64,000 nucleotides of DNA from Gordionus sp. m RMFG-2023 (Eukaryota > Nematomorpha > Gordioida > Chordodea > Parachordodidae): positions 32,775,366 through 32,839,365 of the forward strand of contig NC_088777.1 of the NCBI RefSeq assembly GCF_954871325.1, read 5' to 3'. Positions 36,131-48,500 of the stretch are shown in pieces (position 1 is the stretch's first letter; the number at the start of each line of letters is the position of its first letter). The notes under the pieces are model-generated. The model did no database searches and was not told the origin of the DNA. It worked only from the letters and a program-made list of their open reading frames with translations. Position numbers and translations under genes: made by a program.

Positions 36131-37250
36131 TCATGAATAAATTCTAATCTCAATTGATATGAACACATTCTCAATTATTGATAGTAATTATCAAGGCTTA
36201 CATTAGATGTTAAACTTAAAATTAGCCACCACCCACCCTTAAAGTAATTAAATTATTTTTGCAGTTCTTGGGTATAGGCTTTTGTTTTGCCCATTTCTTT
36301 TTGTTTATTAGCCTATAGACGTTTAAGCAACAGTTCTCGGACTGTTGCGCGTACAAGTACGTGCGGCTTGCCCACAAACGTGTGAAGGGCTCATTTTTCT
36401 CCCCTTAATTAAGATTCCAGTTTGATGGATTTTTGAGGAAAACCTAGCGTAGCTCTGTTGTATCCACAACCAGAGGGCGAAAACGCTTTTATCACGTATT
36501 ACGTAATTTTTTCAAAAGGCCAAGATATTCAAATGCATAATTGAAATAATACTTTTGGTTTGATACTAAAGATCTCTCAGGATCGTCTGCTTTTTAATGA
36601 AGCGATAAAATTTATATGAAGAAACTTATTTATATATACATAATATATAAATCACATATCACTATTTATGATATAATGTTTCTTTCTACCTCAAGAATCA
36701 GGTCTTCATTTAATCATATCTTTATTTATAGATTTCTTTATCAATCTTACATATTATCCTCACCATTACTACAAAAATAAATTTTTTACAAGACACTCAA
36801 TCAAATACTAATTTGGATCCCTATATATCACTATATTTTTTTATCACCTCTACAATCCTACAATTTCCTTGTCATAATTTATAATAATAATCTACATATA
36901 ATTTTCCCATAAATTAAAAATATCAAGTAACTTTATATATATCCAATCACTAAAAATAACTCACCCCTATTTTTTCCTTCCTTAAATCACTCAATTTATA
37001 TATATGCATTCTTTTTTCCTGTCTAAATTACCTATTAACAACTATTTATAATATAGCTAAATCACTATAAATAATTTCCCCTTTTATCGTTATAATATAA
37101 TAATCTATATTATTTTTTCCCTAACCTTACTTAATTAATCTTTTCTTTTTTTCATTATTCTTAAAAAAACAATCTTAACATTAACAATATAACCCTCTAC
37201 ATGATATTTCCTAACCTTAAACTAAATAGTCTGCTTTTTTCCCTTTTTTC
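36131..37250. other. Spacer with one GC-richer structured patch
   Basis: 36300-36480 is GC-richer than its surroundings and carries a perfect stem-loop at 36327-36348 (see that entry). The remainder is AT-rich with no gene recognised. Confidence 0.45.
36327..36361. repeat. Stem-loop plus adjacent short palindrome
   Basis: GCAACAGT (36327-36334), loop TCTCGG, ACTGTTGC (36341-36348) form a perfect 8-bp stem. It is followed at once by CGTACAAGTACG (36350-36361), a 5-bp stem around AA. No function is assigned. Confidence 0.7.
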
Positions 37251-37999
37251 CATAGGCGTAGCTAGGGTAAGGGGGGTGGGGCAAGGGACCCCTTTCAGAA
37301 ATTTATCACTTTTTGTGAATATCATTTTAAGCTAATAATAGCATCCTCCTTAGTTCTCTCCCCACCCCCTCCCTAATAATGTGTGCATATACCTTGAACT
37401 ATTGATTATAATTCATACTTTTTTGGAAAAAAGCAAATTATATATAAAAAAAGTGAAGCCAAATGTATTTTAGGAAATGAAATATAAGCCAAAGATAAGT
37501 CTTAAGACAAAAGTGAAGAAATGTGTTATAATTGCTATTAATAGATCCATAAAATTACTAAATAATATAATACCTCGAATATAATTTTTTATAAAGTAAG
37601 TAACTTTAACTTATTTTTCTTAATAAAATAAAATATAATTATAAAATTACTGATAAAATTAAATTATAAATTAAGTAAAAATTAACGCACAATACAAACA
37701 GTGGAATATTATGTGTCGTAGACTTACAGTATATCTAATTTTATCTAATATCGTATGACAATCAAATAATATTTACCAATAGGGAATTATATATTTTACA
37801 GAAGACTATAGAATATTGATAAGGACATCAGAAAATATCTTTTAAAGAATGTAAATGAAAAAAATAATTCTATATTTCAGTAGCGTTAATATCTAATAAG
37901 GTACATCCATTGTGGGATGAATAATAAGATGTTTAATTTTTAATAATATTTTTAAATAAATAGATTTCTTTAAAGAATTGAATGCAAATTGTTACTTTG
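37251..37999. mobile_element. hAT fragment(s), GGCGTAGC end
   Basis: The end CATAGGCGTAGCTAGGG with G-runs just inside starts at about 37253 and matches, in reverse complement, 4610-4941. The segment 37888-37998 matches the inside of the hAT at 15592-17895 in reverse complement. These are eroded single-sided copies, cut on the right by the next element. Confidence 0.5.
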
Positions 38000-38316
38000 T
38001 CCGGTCCTAGGCGGTCTCATTAGACTGGGTCCCACGATACGGTCTGGTCCGACAACGGTCCGATGGTCCGGTACGAGCGGACCGAATAAAGAAGATAAAA
38101 GTTTACTATACTATGAATTGCTTTTCAGTTAATATGCATGTACAAATGATAAAATAACAAAAAAACGAAATAGAATGAATCCAAAGATGGTTCAATTTAT
38201 AATAAGACTTGAATCATAGATAAAAATGGAATAATTCTTGATTTTTTAGAAGATAATTGAAATATTTATTTGTATAAAATTTATTTTAAACCATATATCT
38301 ATCGCATTATATATAT

Positions 38317-39166
38317 TAGAGGTCTGCATTGAGCAGAATTTCGACCCGCCGTGGGCGGACAAAAATTTTTTAAGCACGGGCAAGCGGGCGGGCGGGTTAA
38401 AAAATATTTTAAACTATGGCTAAAGAAATTTAAACAATGTGAGCGGGCGGGTTAAAAAAATTTAAAATCATTTTAGTAAATATTAATAAAAAATTGTTCC
38501 TATGAACTTTTTTGGATATTAAAAATTAAAATGTCCTTTCTTGGTATCATAAAATTTTTTTCTTAAAATAAATAAACTTTTTTGTATATTTAAAACTACT
38601 TTGGTGGAAACGACAAGAAAGATTTGCCAAATCATCAAGATTAGCAAGAAAAATATTGACAATTCCTGCAACTAGTGCTTCTTCTGAACGAAGATTTAGC
38701 ATTGCTGGAAGATTTTTAGAACAAAGAAGAACGTGTTTGAATACAGAAAATGTTGATTCATTATTATTTTTGCATTATTAATAACCTATAATATCAATTT
38801 TATATATATATAATTTTCATAAATATTTTATTTGATCAAATAAATTTTCCATAATTTAAATTGAATATTTTTTTATGCTTAATATAGTAATTTCCTAAAA
38901 ACTTTTTGAGGTATGCTGAAATATTTTTTTTATTAGATGCTTATAAAATTGAAAGAATGGCCATAATTAAATCTTATGATAGCCGGCTTGGATAAAATTT
39001 TTTTATAAATAATGGGTGGGTGGGTAAAAATTTTAGACTAATGGGCGTGCGGACGGGTATATTTGTTTTTGAAAACTATGGGCCGGCTGGGCAGGCGAGT
39101 TAAGATTTGTTAAAACATTGGGTGGGCAGGCTTATTGTCCAAAAATCCGCCCAATGCAGACCTCTA
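38317..39166 (+). mobile_element. Nested hAT, TAGAGGTCTGCATTG ends
   Basis: The inverted ends TAGAGGTCTGCATTG (38317) and CAATGCAGACCTCTA (ending 39166) have GGGCGG/GGCGGG words inside. The flanks ATATATAT (38309-38316) and ATACATAT (39167-39174) match at 7 of 8. It is 850 bp and carries the tail of a hAT transposase. Confidence 0.85.
38596..38781 (+). pseudogene. hAT transposase dimerisation domain (C-terminal fragment)
   Basis: The open stretch of 61 codons ends at TAA 38779-38781: LLWWKRQERF, LARKILTIPATSASSERRFS, IAGRFLEQRRTCL and ENVDSLLFLHY. This is the classic hATC signature (LA..IL.IPATSA.SER.FS..G......R..L....V..L.FL). Upstream coding is deleted, so this is an internally deleted derivative that kept its ends and the last exon-like piece. 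Confidence 0.9.
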
Positions 39167-39549
39167 ATACATATATCAAAAAAACTAATTAAATATGTAA
39201 ATCAAATTGATTTAAATTATTCTTTATTTGTATTGGGTAATATAATAAAAATTATTTGATGATATAATTAAAATATTGGTAATTTAACACTTTTCATAAA
39301 TTTAATGCAGAATAATACTTTTGTAGCTTAATGAAATTTTTTTTTAGATGGGACCGGATCGATCGGGCCGGACTGAACCGATAGTTTCACGGTCACGGTC
39401 CGGTCTCACTTAAATTAACGGTCTATCGGTTCGGTTTCATTTTAGAAAAAAGGGACGGACCGAATGGGACCGGACCGTTGCTAACACTAATTTTTAATAT
39501 ATTTTTAAAAATATAATATTAATTTTTTTAATATTTAAATCTCCATATA

Positions 39550-39905
39550 AGGCCATTACCAGACAGAACGTTTTTTCAAAGCGGTTTTTGGGTAATGTTA
39601 GCAGCAATAAATTTTTTATTTCCAAAAAAATGGTAACTTCTCGAATTAATTATTTTTATTAATATAATATTTAAAAAGAAACAATCTAAATCCCCATTTT
39701 TTTAATCGTAAATAGAAAACAAACTGGTTTGATTTTAATAAAGATTAAATGCCATTTGTGGCTCCGGATCGTTTTTTTATAAAATAATATATTATATAAA
39801 AAAAATTAATTCTAGAATTTAACATTTTTTTTGGAAATAAAAAAAAATTGCTAGTTATATTACCCAAAAACAGCTTTGAAAAAACGTTCTGTCTGGAAAT
39901 GGCCT
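39550..39905. mobile_element. MITE with long inverted repeats (AGGCCATTACCAGACAGAACG type)
   Basis: About 55-60 bp at each end are inverted copies: left AGGCCATTACCAGACAGAAC, right GTTCTGTCTGGAAATGGCCT. Both continue inward with CAAAGC(G/T)GTTTTTGGGTAAT. The 356-bp unit has no coding. A target duplication could not be fixed. Confidence 0.85.
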
Positions 39906-40906
39906 AAAGATTAAGTCGAGTAGATAATAGTTTCTTGAAAAATTAATTTGGATTATAAAGAACTAAGGTTCTAATGCGGGATAAAAATTCACATATATAA
40001 ACCTTTCCTCAAAACGTCCAATAAAATAAAATTATTAATTTTAAATAAAGTGCTTTAAAAATAATCCAATTGGATGCCTTTTCACAATCAAGCTTAAATT
40101 TTATATCAACAAAAACATTACAGCCTTTTCACTCGCCTTATGGATTCTTCTGGGGGCTGGTTAAATTTCGAAAATGTGTGGCCTAACTTTATCTTTATAA
40201 GACAATCATTGCTTTTATTTTTCACTAAGTTTATAGTAGTAACAAGTATTATTGCATAAATTATATAACTATATACTATCATTAGTCAGAAAATCATTGT
40301 TATTTAAATAACAATAGCAGGAAGATTTTTACAGAAAATTTGTAGTTTACATATAAAGCATCAAATATAGGATATCATTTATTAAGTATTTTTGTAAAAT
40401 AGCTGAACTCTCATATATCCAACAGGAATAATATTCGCGTCATCATATGCCTGGTTTATTATAGTATTGCCAGTGGTGTATTGATTTAAAATTTGGCGGG
40501 AGGCTATGGTTTTTATAATATTATCAAAAAATATGATGCATAATCGAATTTATTTCTTTTATGAATAAAATCTTTAGCTATTTGTCACAAATTTAATACA
40601 ACCGATATCTATACAAATTTAAAAAAATTACATAAATATGAATTAAAACAAGTGATTATTCTTTTCCCATGATACATGGATCTTGAATCCATTCCAATAT
40701 CAAAGACCAATTAATATTTATGGACATTAAATTTGACAAATTATTACTCCTTAAACTCGTTCCGAGATACTTTCATCCAAGTCTTATTGTTCAGGACATT
40801 GTCCGTGATTTAATATAAATCTTTTTTTAATTCTTCCGAAGAGAAGGTGGAATTAATTTTTTTTAATATTTAATTATATAAATATAATTTAAAAAATATT
40901 TAATTA
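39906..40906. other. AT-rich spacer
   Basis: No supported gene is present. A 39-codon frame at about 40141-40260 has no recognised relatives. Confidence 0.5.
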
Positions 40907-41478
40907 CAGTTAGAACTGTCTAATTTGGGGACCGTCGGAAAAAGGATTTTCGCCCAAATTAGAGAATTGCCCCATTTATCAAGGCTTTTTTTTAGGAATA
41001 CATTTTACCTTCTTTTATATTCATAGTTTAGAAGTGACATTATTTTCAAAACTTATACAAAATAATAAAATGATTGTATACCTAATAAAAATTGATTTAT
41101 TATATGGTAAAATATGTTTTATTTGCATGGCGTTTGATAATGTCATTTTGGATTTATGAATATTGTGAAAAGTTCCCTTAGAAATATTAAATCTTTCAGA
41201 GTATTGTCTCTATTTAATTTTTTAATTAAATAACTCGTTATATTTCTTTTCTTTATTTGTAATTAAAATATTTTAATATAAATGAATGAATGCGATAAAT
41301 TAACACTTTATAGAGGTCTTACGCAGACAAAAAATTAAAAATCTACACACTTTTTAAAGTAGAGTTTATCAAGGCATTTTCGAATAGTAGTTTATAGGAA
41401 TTTGATTGGGCCTCAAAATTTTGGTCAAATTATGGAGTTGCCCGAATTATTAGGACCCAAATAAGAGAGGTTTGACCT
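40907..41478. mobile_element. Tc1/mariner (pogo/Tigger-like) MITE
   Basis: The left end CAGTTAGAACTGTCTAATTTGG and right end CCAAATAAGAGAGGTTTGACCT are imperfect inverted repeats, flanked by TA on both sides. The family words TTTGGTCAAATT and GAGTTGCCCGAATTATTAGG recur at the right edge of the window (63933-64000). No transposase is present. The end type CAGTCAAACCTC.CTT resembles pogo-group elements. Confidence 0.7.
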
Positions 41479-42408
41479 TAATTTACATTATTAAAAAATT
41501 TAGTGCTTATTTATAGAAGATATTTTGTGTGAACTCTTGGAAATTTTGAATCGAATAAAAAAGTCATTGAAAAATCATAAATTTAAATATTCGTAAATTA
41601 TATTAAATATTCGTTAGTTTTAGAAATATATGTAAATATTCGTGATTATTTATCTTTAAATTAATGCCACTGTAACTCTAATATTATATTTTTCATGGCA
41701 TTCGCATTATTAATCTACTTATTGCGATAGTGAATTTTTATTTATTTATAAAAAGATTATGCAATTGTGAGAGGAAATAGTAAAGCTCTTTTACATTTTG
41801 TGAGCGGTTATTTTTATAAGCACATAAATATAATTATTAAAGATAGCAGCGTGTTTCTAAAAAAATTATAAGGAAAACTTTATTACTTTAAAGAATAGTT
41901 TTTTTTTATAAATTTATTTTAAAAATAATTATTCTCTTGTTATAATACTATCTTAAAGTACGATTATGAATTATGTAATAATGTTAATTTTATCTTTTTC
42001 GTGTACGAAATAAAATATAAGAAAAATTAGTTTTTGAAAGATATCAAATAATTGCTAATACAAATACTAATAGCGAATATTTTATTATTCGATTTAAAGC
42101 TTGATATGGATGATTCCCAAAGTTTAGAATAATAATTGAAATAGGTAATACGAAAAAATAAATTCCCATAGCACAGACAATTTTTAATAGAGAAATTTTT
42201 TATTTCAATTATCTCATTTTAAAAAAATGTATGTTATAAGTTAAAATAATATGAATTTAACAAATTTTGTGCCAATTGTATATTAATATATATAATAATT
42301 CGAGTTAAAAGTATACTATAAAATGAATTGCGCGATAATTTTTGTTTGATAAATAATATAAAACATTTTCCTTAATGTGCAATATATATTAATTTCCATC
42401 GCGTAAAT
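41479..42408. other. Downstream flank of the sorting nexin gene
   Basis: AT-rich, with no second gene recognised. Confidence 0.5.
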
Positions 42409-42414
42409 TTTATT
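42409..42414 (-). promoter_or_regulatory. Candidate polyadenylation signal AATAAA
   Basis: AATAAA lies on the minus strand about 28 nt beyond the sorting nexin stop codon. In DNA this AT-rich such hexamers arise often by chance. Confidence 0.3.
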
Positions 42415-42441
42415 TTAAATAAAAATCTTGGATTCAATTGA

Positions 42442-42501
42442 TTAAGTGTTAATAGCGATGACTTTTGCTTCTGGCAAAAATGCTTCCCAACATTTAACGA
42501 T
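42442..42501 (-). CDS. SNX1/2: SNX1/2 last exon
   Basis: Acceptor ...ATAATAG then [19 protein letters not shown] and TAA at 42444-42442. It enters in phase 0. The [10 protein letters not shown] tail matches the end of animal SNX1/SNX2 ([10 protein letters not shown]). It is too short to stand out as an open frame by itself. Confidence 0.93.
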   Translation of the reverse strand: MVKCWEAFLPEAKVIAINT

Positions 42502-45500
42502 CTATTATAATAAATTATAAATCATTCACATATATTATAATTATAAACAAATTAAAATAAAACTTTGATTGCACATAGAAAAATAAAAAAAAGAAAGAAT
42601 TTAGATGAGAAAGAATCAAAGGAGCAATATGATAAATGGGAAAAAAAAAATTGGAAAAAAAAATTACTTGTTGCTGAGCCTTTAACAGGTTTTGCAAATA
42701 CAAAATAAAGGTATCCTTAAATTCTTTTATCCTTTCCTTCTCGAATCTGCACACCTCTTTTTTGATATTTTCTGAGATTAGTTCAAAATCCTTTTGAGCA
42801 ACATTGAGCTTATCTTCCCACTTTTATATAAAATGAAATTAGAATTTAAAAAAATTCATTAAATTTTATTGCTTGAAATATACGGATAGGTTTTAATAAT
42901 TTTGCGATTAAACTACGAATATATATTGTCACCTGAGAATTAGATTATTCCATTTTCACTTTTTGTAATTTTACAGGTGAATAATTTTAAAAATTAATCT
43001 TCTATTGTTTTCAATATATTAACCTTATATTGGTTATAATTTAAATTATTTTATAAATATTTCAAATTTTTTATGTAAAAAATCGAGATGAAATACATTT
43101 TAACATGACATAATAACATAAATTGCAAATATCGATATTTTATTTATAAAATTAAATTTAAAGTTGATATATAATATTAGAGGCGTATTAGATCAAATGT
43201 ATCACAATACAAAAATTAGTTTAGTTTCTTTAACAATTTCACAATTAATAATCACTATTTTAAAATGGCAGTCTATTTTATTTTTTTTGAGGGATGTTTA
43301 ATGTTCAGTGTGAAATACTATCATAAAACATTAATTAAGCGCTTAAAATTTTATTCTATTTAAACCATACTTCTTTATGTTCAGTTCTCAATCTTCCTCC
43401 ATTTTCCCCACTGCCGTTATTTCCCAATGAGTGTATTTCTTTCTCCTTTTTATCTACTTGGAATCGACAATTGCTCACCTTCTGGGCTGATCTGACCCGG
43501 GTTTCAAAAGCCCTTTTAACAATTCCCACTAAATGGCAATAATCGTTGAGCGTTTCTGCCAGCGTAAAGTAATCATTGTGGGCTAAGCCTACCATTAGAT
43601 CGGTTGTATCCGTGGAAAACTTTAGTTTAAAAAAGATAAATTGATTGTAGTATACAGAATTTTAAGTTTTAACCCAATTATTTTTCTTTGCTTGTTTTTT
43701 TTCAAATGAAACATTTAATAAACAATGCCACCAACATCCTATTTTTTTAAATTATAAAAAACTTAGTTTTTTTAAACATGCAAAAATATTATAAAATATA
43801 TAGGTAAGAGTTAATAAACAATGATAATTATTTTTAAAAATTAGCAATGATTCTTTTTTAAATGATAAATATATCAGTTAATTTAATATTTAATTTCTTA
43901 TTCTTTTTTACTTTTTAAATTATAATATGCCATGTATCATGCACATGACAACTTTTTATTGCTGGAGAAAAAGGGAAATATTGAAATTTATGGATGTAAG
44001 TTTTGCTCAAAACCCATCTTTAAGTGGTAATAGACTAAAGGATCAAATATAAATTGTATAAGTATGATAAATGCTCGAGCAGAAAATGATATTTTACTTC
44101 TAGCAAAATGAACAACCATCTTGTTCACAAAATTCAAAACAACTAATTTAATTTCAACGAAAGAATGTTCATGAATGATAAACAGTTTGCAATAAAATAT
44201 TGATATTGTAGCAATAAAAATTTAAAAAAGCAAAACAAGCTAGAAAATATTACATTTGTATGTATGAGTTGATTTGAGTAGATATTTTTTTATTAATGTT
44301 TGTTCTTTTATTATTTATTTGTAAGCACTCTCTGCCTCCTAAATGCCTTCTTCAAAGTCCAAAATCTTTAAAAAAAAATTCGATTGTTTTATAACTTTGT
44401 TTCAAAACTATCAAGAGTTAAAAAATTTTAATGAAATCGTATATTAAATTTTTAAAATTTTCTAGAATTATATTTTGGGCATTTTTTTATTTTTATCCCA
44501 AATAAAGGTTATAGTTATTTTACATATAATTTTAAAAGTTTGCGAATTGTATTTTTTAATATTTTGGACTTAGCCTAATTAAAAAAAATAAAACATGGTA
44601 GAAAGGAAAAATGAGAAAAATAAATTATATCATGCAGAGCAAGCTCTACTTCCTTAAAACACCATCATAAATAAAAGAGAACTATGAAAAACAAAACAAA
44701 CTAAATAATAAGATATATTGTACTTGTAAATACTATAGAGAATATCGACTTCGATAGAAATTTGTAAAAGTAGGCCCGGCCCGTACCCGGGCCTAATATT
44801 TTTTAAGAAAATTTGGGCCGGGTTGGGTCTTAGAAATTTTTAAAATATACCTAAATTTATCAATTTTATGTGAAATTTTTTATGTAAAATAAAAATATGT
44901 GATTTTATTTATAGAAAGCAGACGCCATATAACATATATTGTTTATTTTGAGTTATTATAAAAATTAATTTCTATATTTAAATAAATTCGGGCCGGGCCA
45001 GCAAAATTTTTTTAAAAAAATTTCAGGTTCAAGCCGAACCGGGCAAAACTTTAAAAAAAAATTTAGGGCTTGGCCGGACTTGAAAAATTAGGCCTGATGC
45101 AGATCACTATTCGACATATTAATTTTAAAAAATAAAGTATTTTAGGATAAATCACATCTAAAAATATCATTTCTAAAAAATTGATTAATAATTTTATATT
45201 ATTTGACGCTTACTTATCCATGGTATTTTAATAATTTTCATGGATTAGTTTAAAACGATGAATAATACATAAAACATGATATTAATGAATTTTTACATCT
45301 TTGCTTTTTTTATACTTACATTTAATCAAATTAATTTTGTGGTATCTATTGATATCATGTTCGATTAAAAAAGTGATATTGGTTTAAAAAATAAATATAA
45401 AACCTGATCAGTTTGTAAAGACGGGTTAAGATTCAAGATGTCCGAGCCAGTTATTTGTTCAAGTCTCTCCTCCACTTGAGCTAGTTGAGAAAGAGCCCGA

Positions 45501-48500
45501 GAGAGGGCGCTATTTTCCTCACTGTTACTGAGCATAGCTAGAGATTTGGAAAAATTGGCTGTGTTGGTTGAGAGTTCTTTATAGGAATTAAGTATGATTT
45601 GTTTAAATAATTCTCCTCTCTTCGGTTTGTTTAAATAATTCTCCTCTCTTCCTTATCTAACTCTTAATTCAAAACCCAAATCTTACTATTTTTATCTAAT
45701 TACCTATTTTTTTAAAGTATGAAATGCTATTTTTGGTATCTAAATGTTGAAATATTTAATGCGAGGCGATTTTAATTTTAATTTAAATGACCTTTTTATA
45801 GAATTAGCTTCTTTTAAAAAATAAAAAGATTTAAATCATAAAAAATATTCTTTACAAATTTCTACAGTAAATTGGCAAATTTTCTTAATCAATATCCTTC
45901 AAACTTAAAAGGTATTTTACAAATAATTGAATGAGTTATATTTCAAAGGTATAAAAAGTGTGATTTTCATATTTTGGGAGTTTTTTTAAAATAATTTAAA
46001 TGATTAATATCGACGAACTGATCTGGTTTAAACCTTACAAAATATTTCCAATTTAAATTAGGTATTTAAAAAAAATATTATCGAGTCGTTGTTTTTAAAC
46101 CGATATTTTTTGCTTTAAAAAAATAAGTTCCCTCTTTTCAAATTTCATTTTATGGGAAAATAGAAATTTTAATTTCCTACTTTCATTGTAATAACTCTAG
46201 TATAAAATAATTAATTTCTCATCAGATTTGAAAAGCCTGGCCCGTCCAAAAGCCCGATCAGAGGTTTGGAACCAGTCTAGACAATTTATATATAAAAAAT
46301 CAGGTATGGCTTCGCAAATCTAATTTTTAATAAAATTTTAAAAAGCCAGCCCGGACATTAAAATGTTGACATATTTCTTTTGAATTTCAAGCTAATATTT
46401 TCATTAATACAATTTTAAAATTGATTACAAAATGCTTATTTCTTTGTATTTTAAGAGCTGTCTAACTAAAATACGAAATCCATAAATTAGCAAATTTACA
46501 AAAAATTAAATAAGTTTATGATATGATTGAATTACAAATAACAATATCAAACACAATTGATTTACAAAATGGTTGTTATAGAAATAGATAGCCATAGAGT
46601 AGAGATATAGAGCCTTAATTAACATTGAAAAATAGATAATAAAAATGTGATGGCCGAAAAATTTATATAAAAAATTAAACTGGCTGTGTTTAAAACAACT
46701 ATAACGGACTGAGTAAAAAATTTGACGGGTTGAAACGAGCCGGGCTTTGAAGACCACTATTTCCTACATAATAAATAGATTGAACTTCTTTATAAAAGTA
46801 AACTATATGGAAAATCAAATTCTATCCGTGTCGTCCAATGACTATAGTGATTAAATCATTGAACTATTATATATTCCCCTAACCCTTAAATTAAAGCTAT
46901 ATGTTTTACACCTGAAATAAAATCTTATGTTATAGCTGATAGCCATGAGAAAAGCCAATAATTAAAGGTCATGCCTATGTTTACCTTTCCTGTGATGTAC
47001 CAAAGCGTCCACGCTGGCGTGCAATTTTCGCATTTGAGAATCCAAATTTTCGATCTGATTTTGCATATCTTCAAACCACTATTACGAAAATTTTTGATAA
47101 AATAAATTTTAAATTTCTTCATTTTTTCGTTCTTGGTTTAATTCATAATTGCTTTCTATATTTCGTTTTCAATTCTAATAAAATTAAAGTAGTGCTGTAA
47201 AGTAACATCTAAAAGTAACGTTATTTGTTAAGATTGGAAAGTAACAACGTTTATTTTTCTGAGATGAAGCATCATATGTTACTTTTAAATATAGAAAAAC
47301 TTAGATATAGATAAGTGCAAAATTATGACAAAAATCCAACTGAAAGAAATTGCGGCTACCACAGGTTATTTATTATCTATATTATTGTCTATAATAACTT
47401 GTCAGATTTGAAAAGTTAACAATAAAAATGATTAAATTTTATTAAAAACAATTCTTGAGTTGAATATTATCCAAAACTAAATTATTATATATATTTTTTT
47501 TATTTAATTAAAAATTAATTTTAGCCGAATCTCAGATAAATTAAAAGATTCTTATAGATCTTACAAATTAATTTAAATTTTATTTTAATACAAACATAAG
47601 AATCAATTAAAAAATTATATCTTTACTAAATTAAAAAATGTCTTAAGATTAGGTGCTAAAAGTTCCTGTTTATCTGATCAAAATTTTGTAGAGCAATCGT
47701 TGTTAAAAATTATTAATAAAAACTTTAAATTATATATTACAATTACATTTTATTGATAACTATATTTTAGGTCATAATTATGTAATTATATAGCTTTTTA
47801 TATATAATATCTGGAAAAAAAAATAGTTAACGAAGTTATATTTACAGCACTGTTAGATATAAATACTAAATAAGTAAAAGCGATCAGAAAATATTACATA
47901 ATTAAAATGGTATAATTTCCTCTATTTTATCTAGATATATTAATATAACATAGCCTTGTCTTAGACTAATTTTTTAAGTCGCGCCTGATCCAACGAAATT
48001 GTGCAATAGATCCTATCCAACTTTTTTGAGTTTTAAAAATACTGTCAGATCCGATAAAAATTAGTTATGAAAAATTTAATTTACTTTCTTTTCAAGAATT
48101 GATGAAAATTTTAAGCGCTAAAGCAAAAAAATTAAAATAATTTATCAAAATTAAATAATGAAAATTTTGGCGAGGCCAATCTTTCTTTCGGATCAAAAAA
48201 TTTTAAAAGTCCGACTTGAGTCTGAAGAAAATATTTGTTCAAATCCGACAGATCCAACTTTGATCGGTTCAGACAGGTCCGTCAAAACCTAAATATATAA
48301 TAAGAGTAAATAAATAATACAATTACGTGGTCACTGTCTTCTCCAGATGAGCCTTTGATTATGTTGGTCAGAGCCAATTTACTAGTGATATCAGAAGCAA
48401 CTCTGTTTATCATTTTCATAACTTGGTTGCTACTCAAAGATGAGGTGTTAACTGCCCTAGGTAATTCGCCTTCGGCTTGCAGAAATTCGTGAAGGCAGGG

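Larger units (their letters stand above)
38000..39489. mobile_element. GGTCCG-word foldback element (hAT-like), host to a nested hAT
   Basis: The arms at about 38000-38090 and 39350-39489 are made of GGTCCGGTCC / GGACCGGACC words in inverted orientation. The right end is ...GTTGCTAACACTA (39489). The left end is eroded. The middle is occupied by the element at 38317-39166. Confidence 0.65.

Noticed and set aside
40141-40260. 39-codon frame starting MDSSGGWLNFENVWPNF
   Set aside because: It is short, with no family match and no supporting context. Such frames are expected by chance.
46925-47122. 65-codon minus-strand frame
   Set aside because: The sorting nexin exon at 47078-46985 is in a different frame of the same strand, so this is a shadow.
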